A DNA stretch of 64,000 nt from the NCBI GenBank assembly GCA_016839165.1, contig CP069300.1, forward strand, positions 620,001 to 684,000, written 5' to 3'. Position numbers and translations under genes: made by a program. Positions within the stretch are counted from its first letter, which is position 1, and each line of letters starts with the position of its first letter. Origin of the DNA: Bradyrhizobium sp. PSBB068 (lineage in GTDB: Bacteria; Pseudomonadota; Alphaproteobacteria; Rhizobiales; Xanthobacteraceae). Under the pieces are notes generated by a model that was not told the DNA's origin, did no database searches, and saw only the letters and a program-made list of their open reading frames with translations. This document shows positions 9,005-16,281 of the stretch, piece after piece.

Positions 9005-9020
9005 CTGTTATCGCGGCGCG

Positions 9021-9908
9021 CTACTCCGCCGCTTCCTGCGCCACCGTCGGCTGGGTGCCGGCCACCGTGGCGCGGCGCATGTCGCGGGGCTGCGACTGGT
9101 CGTAACGGCGGACGCGGTGCACGGTCTGGCGGTTGTCCCACATCACGAGGTCATGCAGCGTCCATTTGTGCACATAGACGAACTCGCTCTGCGTCGCGTG
9201 CTCGGTGAGGTCGCGCAGCAGCACCCGCGCCTCCGGCATGCTCATGCCCCTGATCGCGCCGGCATGCGATGACAGATACAGCGATTTGCGGCCGTGCACC
9301 GGATGGGTGCGCACCAGGCGTTGCAGCACCGGCTTGAACATCTCTTTCTCTTCCTCGGTGTAGTCGAGGAAGCCGAGCGAGCCGCGCGAATACATCAGCG
9401 AGTGCTCGCAGATCATGTCCTCGATCTCCGCCTTGGTGTCGTCGTCGAGCGCGTCATAGGCGGCGCGCATATCGGCGAATTCGGTGTTGCCGCCCTTCGG
9501 GTTCACGACGCGCGCCGACAGCAGCGAGAATTTCGCCGGGATCGGCCGGAACGAGCTGTCGGAGTGCCACAGGCAGTTGCCGAGATTGAACAGATGGGTG
9601 CGGTGATCCTTCGGCAGCGGCTTGCCGTCCTTGCCGAGATTGCCGACATCGTTGAGCCCGGACGACAGGCGATAGTCCTCCTTCTTCGTCACCGTGCCGC
9701 CGCGCGAGTGCTCGCGCTCGCCGAAGTTCAGCGCGAACGCCATCTGCTGCTCGTCCGTGATATCCTGGCCGTGGAAGACGAGCACGGCGTATTTGTCCAT
9801 GCCGGCCTCGATGTCGGTCGCTTCCTGCTTCGTCAGCGGCTTGCGCAGGTCGACGCCGGAGACCTCGCCGACAAAGTGCTTGTGAAGCTGCCGGATCAGG
9901 ACCGTCAT
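9021..9908 (-). CDS. Fe(II)/2-oxoglutarate-dependent dioxygenase, TfdA-alpha-like
   Basis: Member of the TauD/TfdA family, 295 residues. The iron ligands are His115, Asp117 (HSD) and His264 and the 2-oxoglutarate-binding arginine is probably Arg275. Each is shifted by exactly one from the published TfdA residues His114, Asp116, His263 and Arg274. The sequence looks closer to the TfdA-alpha proteins of Bradyrhizobium, which act weakly on 2,4-D, than to TauD. The natural substrate in non-degrading strains is unknown. The gene lies next to two SDR genes, which could oxidise or reduce a product of the same pathway, but no catabolic operon is visible. The ATG at 9908 begins MTVLIRQLHKHFVGEVSGVD, aligned with the family start. 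Confidence 0.88.
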   Translation of the reverse strand: MTVLIRQLHKHFVGEVSGVDLRKPLTKQEATDIEAGMDKYAVLVFHGQDITDEQQMAFALNFGEREHSRGGTVTKKEDYRLSSGLNDVGNLGKDGKPLPKDHRTHLFNLGNCLWHSDSSFRPIPAKFSLLSARVVNPKGGNTEFADMRAAYDALDDDTKAEIEDMICEHSLMYSRGSLGFLDYTEEEKEMFKPVLQRLVRTHPVHGRKSLYLSSHAGAIRGMSMPEARVLLRDLTEHATQSEFVYVHKWTLHDLVMWDNRQTVHRVRRYDQSQPRDMRRATVAGTQPTVAQEAAE

Positions 9909-10025
9909 TGGCGTATCTCCCCGTATCGTGCGGGCGGTTGGCCCGCTTCGTCTGATTTGACGGGAAGGCTACTCCCGACGCGCGCGCTGTCAACGCTTCA
10001 CGGCCGAGCGGGCAGCGAATGCGGG

Positions 10026-10805
10026 TCAGGCATTCCGCGCCATCAACCCGCCGTCGACCGGAATCACCGCACCGGTCAGGAACGATGCCGCGGGCAGGCA
10101 CAGGCTCAGCGTCATGTGCGCGACCTCTTCCGGATCGCCGTAGCGCGCCAGCGCAGTGCGGCGCTTGGCGTAGATCGTCTTGTGCTCCTCGGAGATGCGA
10201 TCGGTGATGCCTGTGCGGATCGGGCCCGGACAGATGCAGTTCACGGTGATGCCTTCGCGCCCCAGTTCCACCGCGAGCGAGCGGGTCAGGCTGGTGACGC
10301 CGCCCTTGGCCGCCGAGTAGGGGCTGTGCAGGCCTGTTGCACCCAGCGCTTCGGTCGAGGCGATGTTGACGATGCGCGGCGAGCGCGACTTGCGCAGGTA
10401 CGGCAGTGCCGCGCGGATGATGCGCGGATGCGCCGTCAGCATCACCGCGATGCCCTTGGCCCAGGCATCCTCGTAACCGGGATCGTCGATCGGCACCCGC
10501 ACCGAGATGCCCGCATTGTTGACGATGATGTCGAGCCCCCCGAAATGCGCGGCGACATCGTTGACGACTTTGATGATGGCGTCGCGATCACTGACGTCGA
10601 GCGTCCAGGCCTTCGCCGAGCCGCCGCTCGCCGATATCTCCTTCGCCACCGCCTGCGTGCCGTCTTCGGTCAGGTCGGTGACCGCGACATTGGCGCCCTC
10701 GTCGGCGAACACGCGCGCAGTGGCGCGCCCCATGCCGCTTGCCGCTCCCGTGACGAGAACGGTGAGGCCCTTCACCGAACGGCTGAGCTGCTTGTATTCG
10801 GACAC
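10026..10805 (-). CDS. Short-chain dehydrogenase/reductase
   Basis: Classical SDR of 259 residues. The cofactor motif TGAASGMG is at residues 19-26, NNAG at 95-98, and the catalytic set is Ser149, Tyr162 and Lys166. The GTG start at 10805 is preferred over any upstream codon because GGGAGGT lies 5 bp before it, an almost perfect ribosome binding site. The gene lies on the same strand as the TfdA-like gene (gap about 117 bp) and divergent from another SDR gene. The substrate cannot be read from the sequence. Confidence 0.87.
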   Translation of the reverse strand: MSEYKQLSRSVKGLTVLVTGAASGMGRATARVFADEGANVAVTDLTEDGTQAVAKEISASGGSAKAWTLDVSDRDAIIKVVNDVAAHFGGLDIIVNNAGISVRVPIDDPGYEDAWAKGIAVMLTAHPRIIRAALPYLRKSRSPRIVNIASTEALGATGLHSPYSAAKGGVTSLTRSLAVELGREGITVNCICPGPIRTGITDRISEEHKTIYAKRRTALARYGDPEEVAHMTLSLCLPAASFLTGAVIPVDGGLMARNA

Positions 10806-10982
10806 GACGGACCTCCCGTTGATTTTTTTGCGTTGTGAGACCGGCAACGCTGGCACCGATCCGCAGAGACGTCAAACCGGCGTTCCCTGATCGCCGCGCA
10901 CGCAGCGCGTTAACGCAAGTTTCCCGGGTGGCTTTTCGCAAAGGATCATGCTCAATCAAGAAAACAGCAGAGAGGAAACGCG

Positions 10983-11717
10983 ATGAACGAGCTTGATTTC
11001 GGCGGCAAGCAGGTACTGGTGGTCGGCGGCTCCTCAGGCATCGGCAACGGCATTGCGCAGGCCTTCCGCGCCAAGGGCGCGCGCGTTGCGGTGTACGGCA
11101 CCCGCGCCCAAGCGAGCGACTATTCGGCTGAAGAAGGCTCGCATCTCGACGGCCTTGCCTATGCGCAACTCGATGTCTCTGATCCCAAGGCGATCGAAAG
11201 CCTCACACCGTCGTTCGATCGGCTCGACGTGCTGGTGCTGGCGCAGGGCGCCGTGATTTACCGCCGCGGGGAATTCGAGATGGAGGGTTTCCGCAAGGTG
11301 CTCGAAGTCAACCTGATGAGCCTGATGGCCTGCGCCACCAAATTCCATGCGATGCTGAGCGCGAGCCAAGGTTCGCTGATCATCGTGAGTTCGACCGCGG
11401 CGTATCATTCCACCATGGGCAATCCGGCCTACAACGCCTCGAAGACCGGCGCGGTCGGGCTGACGCGCACGCTTGGTGAAGCGTGGGCGGAGAACGGCAT
11501 CCGCGTCAACGGCATCGCGCCGGGCCTCGTCGACACCAAGATGACCAAGGCGACGACCGCCAATCCCAAGCGGCTCGAAGGCGCGCTCGGGCGCATTCCG
11601 CTGAAGCGCCTCGGCACGCCCGCCGACATGGCCGGCGCCGCTTTGTTCCTGGCGTCGCCGCTCGCCTCCTACATCGTCGGCCAGACCATCGTCGTCGACG
11701 GCGGGCTGATCCTCTAG
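10983..11717 (+). CDS. Short-chain dehydrogenase/reductase
   Basis: Classical-size SDR of 244 residues. The nucleotide-binding motif is GGSSGIG at residues 15-21 and the catalytic residues are Ser137 (or Ser136), Tyr150 and Lys154. The usual NAG motif reads AQG at 88-90, a minor departure. GAGAGGAAACGCG directly before the ATG contains the ribosome binding site. It is transcribed away from the SDR at 10026-10805, with about 177 bp between the starts. Substrate unknown. Confidence 0.87.
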   Translation: MNELDFGGKQVLVVGGSSGIGNGIAQAFRAKGARVAVYGTRAQASDYSAEEGSHLDGLAYAQLDVSDPKAIESLTPSFDRLDVLVLAQGAVIYRRGEFEMEGFRKVLEVNLMSLMACATKFHAMLSASQGSLIIVSSTAAYHSTMGNPAYNASKTGAVGLTRTLGEAWAENGIRVNGIAPGLVDTKMTKATTANPKRLEGALGRIPLKRLGTPADMAGAALFLASPLASYIVGQTIVVDGGLIL

Positions 11718-11759
11718 CTCCAGAAGAGCTAAAGGAACCTGCGCGCGGTTCCGCGGTTA

Positions 11760-11782
11760 GCTCCCTGACAATTTCAGGGAGC
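11760..11782 (+). promoter_or_regulatory. Hairpin covering the ribosome binding site of the CsbD-like gene
   Basis: GCTCCCTGA (11760-11768) pairs perfectly with TCAGGGAGC (11774-11782) around a 5-nt loop. The right arm contains GGGAG, the only plausible ribosome binding site for the ATG at 11790. If folded, the stem would block translation. This is seen directly; the regulatory role is inferred. Confidence 0.6.
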
Positions 11783-11789
11783 AGATGTG

Positions 11790-12167
11790 ATGGACAAGGA
11801 CCGGATTTTCGGAACGGCAAAGGAATTCGCGGGCAAGGCCGAAGGCGTAATCGGCGATGCGACCGGTGATGCGCAAACACAGGCCTCGGGCCGCGCACGC
11901 GAGGCTGCCGGCACCGTGCAGGATCTCTACGGCCAGGCCAAGGATGCCGCGCGCGACGCGGCTGATACCGCGGTCAACTATGCCAAGGATGCCTATGAGC
12001 ATCGCGGCGAGACCGTTCGCAGCGGGCAGAAGGCGGTGGCGCAGACGGTGCAGGACAATCCGCTCGGCGCGCTCCTGATCGCCGGCGGCATCGGCTTTGC
12101 GCTCGCGCTGTTGATGACGCGTCAGCCACGCCGCCCGCCGCCGTCGCGCTGGCGCCATTACGGCTGA
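11790..12167 (+). CDS. CsbD/DUF883-like stress protein with C-terminal membrane anchor
   Basis: Small protein of 125 residues. The N-terminal 40 residues resemble the CsbD motif (DRIFGTAKEFAGKAEGVIGDATGD). The middle is Ala-, Lys- and Asp-rich helix like YqjD/ElaB (DUF883) proteins, and residues 91-110 form one membrane helix with a conserved-looking DNPLGALLIAGGIGF start. The end is basic (RQPRRPPPSRWRHYG). Such proteins are usually induced in stationary phase or under stress and may bind ribosomes or the membrane. The ATG at 11790 follows GTG directly; the ribosome binding site is inside a hairpin. Confidence 0.78.
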   Translation: MDKDRIFGTAKEFAGKAEGVIGDATGDAQTQASGRAREAAGTVQDLYGQAKDAARDAADTAVNYAKDAYEHRGETVRSGQKAVAQTVQDNPLGALLIAGGIGFALALLMTRQPRRPPPSRWRHYG

Positions 12168-12171
12168 TCCG

Positions 12172-12300
12172 CCGTCATTGCGAGGAGCCACCGGGTCGCG
12201 CGTACGCGCGCCCGATGACAGGGTCCGCGACGAAGCAATCCATCCATCTGCCCGTGCGGATAGATGGATTGCTTTACTTCGCTCGCAATGACGGATGCAG
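12172..12300. repeat. Palindromic repeat, GTCATTGCGAGGAGC...CGCAATGACGG family
   Basis: GTCATTGCGAG near 12175 faces CTCGCAATGAC near 12285, with an inner inverted pair GAAGCAATCCATC / GATGGATTGCTTC. It lies between two convergent genes. Elements of this kind are dispersed in Bradyrhizobium genomes. Confidence 0.65.
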
Positions 12301-12306
12301 CGCCGC

Positions 12307-14049
12307 TTACTGCCAGGGATCCCCAGGCCCGGCGGCGCGCTGTCCGACACTGCGCGGCGGACGCGGTGGCGGGGGGAGCAGCGGGCGCTGCTGCGGCGCG
12401 CCGAAGCCGAAGAAGTCACGCAGCCAGGGCTGCGGCTGCTGCTGCGGCTGAGCCTGGGCCGGACGGAACACGCGCTTCTGCGGCTTCGGCGCGGTGATGA
12501 TCGAACCGTCGGGCGCGATCGCCGTGGTCGACGGCGGCGGGTTGGCAGGTGCTCCGGCCGCCGGCGCAGCCGGCGTCGCCGCGGCGACCGGCACGTCGCC
12601 CTTGGCCTGCTCGCGGCCGATCTCGCGGCGTGGCCAGGCGAAATCGTCGGCGCGGCCGGCCGGCGGCGCCAGCGCCTCGCCCTTCACCAGCGTGCGCGCG
12701 GCGAGCGCATCGACGGCGGCGGGCCGCGAGCCGGGGCCGCCGAGCAATTGATCGGTGCCGACCGTGGAGGCGACCAGCGGCAGCACCGGGCCTGCGAGCG
12801 GTCGCGGCGGGGGCTTGCCGGGTTCGGTGCTGGTCTCGGGCGCCGCCGGTTCGCTCGGCAGCGCGATCGGGCCGGTGCGCACGGCGAGCAGGCGCGTCAC
12901 CTCGCGCTCGACATAATGCGCGAGCTTGCGCGCGCCGGCCTTGGTGAAGAACACGCCGTCGTCGGAGCGCAGCTTGCGCGGCTGGCCTTCGAAGTCCGGG
13001 CCCTTCGGCATGAAGCGGCCGGCCTCGTCGACGAAGCCGTCCCAGACGTCGACATAGGTAATACCGGCCTTGCCGGCGCCGTCGCGATACAGCGCGTCGA
13101 GGAACAGCATGTCCGACGTGCCCTTCTGGCCGCGGATCGCGGGCAGGCCGACCCACAGCACCGGCACGCCCTTGCTCTTCAGCACGTTGATCAGCTCTTC
13201 GATCTTCTTGCCGTAGAGCTCGACCCAGCGGTCGTCGCGGAAATCATAGAGGCCGTTGGGCGAGCGCGCGGTCTTGTCCGGTGCGGCTTGTGAATCGTCG
13301 GCGTCGTCGGCCGGCAACTCGGGATCGGCAGGCTTGGCGTCAGCCTTGCCATCGTTCTTGCCATCATTCTTGCCGTCGCTCTTGCCGTCATTCTTGGCCG
13401 TCGCATCGGGCTTGTCGCCGGGCTTCGCGTCCGGTTTGGCGCGCGCGTCCTTTTTCTCGTCCTTCTTGTCGACCTTCTTCTCCACGACCGGTTCGCGGAT
13501 CGCGGTGCGGTCGTTGAGGCCGAGCATTACGACGATGGCGTCGGGGTTCTCGGTGGCGAGAATGCCCTTCGCGGCCGCCGCCCAATCCGCCGGGTCGCCC
13601 TTGGGCTGATAGCGGATCAGGCCGGACACCGTCTTGTGCTTGCGGATCACGCCCATGTCGGGCTGGTCGGAATACGCATCTTCCAGGCCATAAGCGAGCC
13701 AGTCGGCCATCGCGTCGCCGATCACCAGCACGTTGCGCTCGGCCGCGGCTTCGCGCTTGGCCGGCGGCGGCGCGCGCGAAAAATCCTCGCGCGGCCGCTG
13801 CGGCTGTGATTGCGGTTGCTGCTGCTGGAACGGCGCGAAGAAATCGCCCCCGAACCAGCCGCCGCCACCGCCGTGCTGTGGAGGCGCGCGGCGCTGCGGT
13901 TGCGGCGGTCCGCCGCCGAAGCCGGGGAAGCCGAAGATCTGTGCCGAGGCCGGCTGCGCAATACCGATCAGGAGCGCGAGCGCCACCGCCAGCGCAGCCA
14001 GCGGGCCGGCCTCGGTGAATACGCGCAGGAAGGACTTCGGCTCTCGCAT
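12307..14049 (-). CDS. SGNH-like (DUF459) exported protein with degenerate catalytic residues
   Basis: Exported protein of 580 residues: N-terminal hydrophobic signal/anchor (about residues 14-37), a Gly/Pro/Gln-rich linker, a DUF459 SGNH-hydrolase fold from about residue 105 to 390, and a Pro/Ala-rich C-terminus. A Lys/Asp/Gly-rich insertion of about 60 residues interrupts the fold (KKDEKKDARAKPDAK onward). The first SGNH block reads VIGDAMADWL, with Ala where the nucleophile Ser is expected. The last reads SDDGVFFTKAG, with Phe where the DxxH histidine is expected. The GLND block is intact. Catalysis is therefore doubtful. It lies directly downstream of an MltB-type transglycosylase on the same strand, which suggests an envelope role. 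The ATG at 14049 is chosen over a TTG at 14064. Confidence 0.8.
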   Translation of the reverse strand: MREPKSFLRVFTEAGPLAALAVALALLIGIAQPASAQIFGFPGFGGGPPQPQRRAPPQHGGGGGWFGGDFFAPFQQQQPQSQPQRPREDFSRAPPPAKREAAAERNVLVIGDAMADWLAYGLEDAYSDQPDMGVIRKHKTVSGLIRYQPKGDPADWAAAAKGILATENPDAIVVMLGLNDRTAIREPVVEKKVDKKDEKKDARAKPDAKPGDKPDATAKNDGKSDGKNDGKNDGKADAKPADPELPADDADDSQAAPDKTARSPNGLYDFRDDRWVELYGKKIEELINVLKSKGVPVLWVGLPAIRGQKGTSDMLFLDALYRDGAGKAGITYVDVWDGFVDEAGRFMPKGPDFEGQPRKLRSDDGVFFTKAGARKLAHYVEREVTRLLAVRTGPIALPSEPAAPETSTEPGKPPPRPLAGPVLPLVASTVGTDQLLGGPGSRPAAVDALAARTLVKGEALAPPAGRADDFAWPRREIGREQAKGDVPVAAATPAAPAAGAPANPPPSTTAIAPDGSIITAPKPQKRVFRPAQAQPQQQPQPWLRDFFGFGAPQQRPLLPPPPRPPRSVGQRAAGPGDPWQ

Positions 14050-14221
14050 CGGGTTCGGTCGCAAATGATCTGGAAGCAGGCGAGTATATTAGCGGAATCG
14101 GGCCGCAAGCGGGCAGCTTTTCCACCATAAATCGGGTGCCTCCGGCCGCCGTCAAGGCGAGCGGCAAATATCGGATTTCACGGTTACTTTCGGGGGAGAG
14201 GCCCGGGTGCCACCACGAAGG

Positions 14222-14262
14222 AACTGCGCTCCCTCTCCCCCGCAAGCGGGAGAGGTGACTTA
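14222..14262. repeat. CTCTCCC/GGGAGAG hairpin repeat
   Basis: CCCTCTCCCCCGCAAGCGGGAGAGG forms a stem around GCAA, with arms CTCTCCC and GGGAGAG. It sits just after the transglycosylase stop codon and could end its transcript. The same motif recurs at about 22.47, 33.66, 38.29, 38.41 and 54.09 kb. Confidence 0.6.
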
Positions 14263-14270
14263 GCTTGTCG

Positions 14271-15650
14271 CTACCGCCCCCGCAGCCGCTCCAGCACCTC
14301 CGATGTGGCAAAGCCGTCGGCCGGCGCCCCGATCGAGACCTGGAAGCCGCGCAGCGCCTCGCGGGTCTGGCCGCCGAACTGGCCGTCGGGCGTGCCCTTG
14401 TAGAAGCCACGCTGGGCCAGCAGCTGCTGCAGTTCCAGCCGCTCGGCGCGCGACAGCACCCGCTCCTGGCGCGGCCAGGGCTGCACGAAGGGCTGACCGC
14501 CGCGCAGGCGATCGGCGAAATGGCCGATTGCGAGCGCATAGGCCTCGGCCGGGTTGTACTTCATGATCACCCGAAAATTCTGCAGCATCAGGAAGCCCGG
14601 CCCCTCGGCGCCGGCCGGCGCCAGCAGATAGGCCTTGTCTGACGGCCGCGGGAATTGCTGGCCGTTCGGCCGCTTGACGCCGAGCTGCTCCCATTGCGAC
14701 AGCGGCATCGCCTTGGCGCGGTCGGCCAGCATGTAGTTGAGGCCCTGCGGCAGCACCACCTCGTAGCCCCAGCTCGCGCCGGTCTGCCAGCCGTCCTTCT
14801 TCAGATTGTTGGCGGTCGAAGCGATCAAGTCGCTCGGATTGTCGACGACGTCGCGGCGGCCGTCGCCATCGCCGTCGACGGCGAAGCGCTTGAACGCGGT
14901 CGGCATGAACTGGGTCGGGCCGAATGCGCCGGCCCAGGAGCCGCGCATCTGCTCGGGCCTGAGATCGCCGCGGTTGAGGATCTCCAGCGCCGACAGGAAT
15001 TCATCCTTGAAATAGGCCTGACGGCGGCCGATGCAGGCGAGCGTCGCTGTCGACTGCACCACGTTGCGATCGCCCATCTGGGTCGAGTAGTTTGATTCGA
15101 TGCCCCAGATCGCGGCGATGATGTAGCGGTCGACGCCATAGGCGCGCTCGGTCGCGTCGAACTGCTGCTTGTATTTGGCGAGGATTTCGCGGCCCTTGGC
15201 GAGCCGTGTGTCGCTCACCAGGATATCGAGATAGTCCCAGATCGCCTTGGTGAACTCCGGCTGCGAATCCATCAGGTCCATGATGCGCAGGTCGGGTTGC
15301 AGGCCGGCGGTGAAGCGCTCGAAATTCTGCTGCGTGATGTTGCGCCGCGCGGCATCCGGCCACATCGCCGCGACGCAGTTCGGGAAGTCGGATGCGGCCT
15401 GGCGGATCGCGGCGGCGGTCATCAAGGGATGACCGGAAGCGCCGTCCTCGCCGCTCCAGGGTGGGGCTGCACCGTCCTGACCGGTCGCGGCCTGCGGCGG
15501 CGTCGCGTTCGGTCCGGAGAAGATGCTGTCGATCAGGTTGGTCAGGCCGTTGCCCGCCGACTGGGCCTGCGTGCTGACGGGCAGCAGCAGGGCCAGCGCG
15601 ACAAGGCTCGCGCTGAAAAGCGTGGTCCGCGGTGTTCCGGTCGAGCGCAT
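14271..15650 (-). CDS. Lytic murein transglycosylase, MltB family
   Basis: Exported peptidoglycan-cleaving enzyme of 459 residues. The signal peptide ends near residue 29 (TQAQ). The catalytic domain (SLT_2/MltB type) spans about residues 75-385, with the catalytic Glu185 in the IWGIESNYS motif and the supporting GSWAGAFGPTQFMPT segment. A peptidoglycan-binding domain of type 1 covers about 400-457. It makes 1,6-anhydromuropeptides during wall turnover. The length and domain order are normal for rhizobial members. It probably shares a transcript with the downstream DUF459 gene, although 220 bp and a repeat lie between them. Confidence 0.93.
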   Translation of the reverse strand: MRSTGTPRTTLFSASLVALALLLPVSTQAQSAGNGLTNLIDSIFSGPNATPPQAATGQDGAAPPWSGEDGASGHPLMTAAAIRQAASDFPNCVAAMWPDAARRNITQQNFERFTAGLQPDLRIMDLMDSQPEFTKAIWDYLDILVSDTRLAKGREILAKYKQQFDATERAYGVDRYIIAAIWGIESNYSTQMGDRNVVQSTATLACIGRRQAYFKDEFLSALEILNRGDLRPEQMRGSWAGAFGPTQFMPTAFKRFAVDGDGDGRRDVVDNPSDLIASTANNLKKDGWQTGASWGYEVVLPQGLNYMLADRAKAMPLSQWEQLGVKRPNGQQFPRPSDKAYLLAPAGAEGPGFLMLQNFRVIMKYNPAEAYALAIGHFADRLRGGQPFVQPWPRQERVLSRAERLELQQLLAQRGFYKGTPDGQFGGQTREALRGFQVSIGAPADGFATSEVLERLRGR

Positions 15651-15783
15651 TGTCGTGTGCCTGTCAAAATCGTGCTGCCTGAGAAGGCCCCGTCACGGTT
15701 TCCAATATCTTAACAATGGGCGGCATTTTGGGCGTGACGAAATCGCGCGCAGTTGTTTGACCGGGACAAATTGTCCGGCGTCA

Positions 15784-16203
15784 TCAACTCGTCTTCGACT
15801 GGTCCCTCAGACCCGCCAGGATACCTTCGGCATTCTCAAAACAGTCGCCGCCCGGTGGCGTGGCTTCGATCCGGGCGATCACGGCCTCGAGCCCGGCCTG
15901 GGTTTCAGACAATCGACAACGCAAGGCTTCGACCTCGGCCACCTTGGTCTTCAACGCGGCCACCAGCCTGTCCTTGCTCCAGTCTCCCTTGCCGTGCGGC
16001 GGCAGCAGGTTCCGGATCTCGTCGAGCGAAAATCCGGCCTGCTGGGCCATCACGATGATCTCGAGGACCTGCCGGGTCCCGCGCGAATACTGGCGATAGC
16101 CGTTCAGGCCGCGATCGATCGAGCCGATCAGGCCCTGCCGCTCATAGAAGCGGATGCGCGACGGCGCGAGGCCGGATTCCCGAGCCAGTTCCCCGATCTT
16201 CAC
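15784..16203 (-). CDS. MerR-family transcriptional regulator
   Basis: Regulator of 139 residues. The N-terminal helix-turn-helix (IGELARESGLAPSRIRFYE) and the wing GYRQYS are standard MerR features; a coiled-coil dimerisation helix covers about 75-113. Only two cysteines are present (Cys96 and Cys121), and no metal-binding loop is obvious. The GTG at 16203 has AGGAG 9-13 bp upstream. The gene is divergent from an OYE-family reductase, and the shared intergenic region carries a perfect 22-bp palindrome. It very likely controls that reductase and itself. The inducer is probably an electrophile or oxidant, by analogy with regulators paired with OYE enzymes; this is an inference. Confidence 0.9.
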   Translation of the reverse strand: MKIGELARESGLAPSRIRFYERQGLIGSIDRGLNGYRQYSRGTRQVLEIIVMAQQAGFSLDEIRNLLPPHGKGDWSKDRLVAALKTKVAEVEALRCRLSETQAGLEAVIARIEATPPGGDCFENAEGILAGLRDQSKTS

Positions 16204-16222
16204 TGCCGATCTCCTTGGCGTC

Positions 16223-16253
16223 TTGACCTTAAAGTTAACTTTAAGGTTATGGT
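16223..16253 (+). promoter_or_regulatory. MerR-type operator-promoter of the OYE-family gene
   Basis: A -35 box TTGACC (16223-16228) and a -10-like TATGGT (16248-16253) are 19 bp apart, the long spacer typical of MerR-activated promoters. The spacer is filled by a perfect 22-bp dyad at 16226-16247 with half-sites ACCTTAAAGTT and AACTTTAAGGT. It resembles the SoxR box in layout. Confidence 0.8.
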
Positions 16254-16281
16254 CCGTGGCGATCAACAAGGAAATTGGCTG

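Noticed and set aside
15523..16281. Upstream in-frame extension of the OYE-family gene
   Set aside because: It runs through the MerR gene and the promoter region; the extra 253 residues show no similarity to the family.
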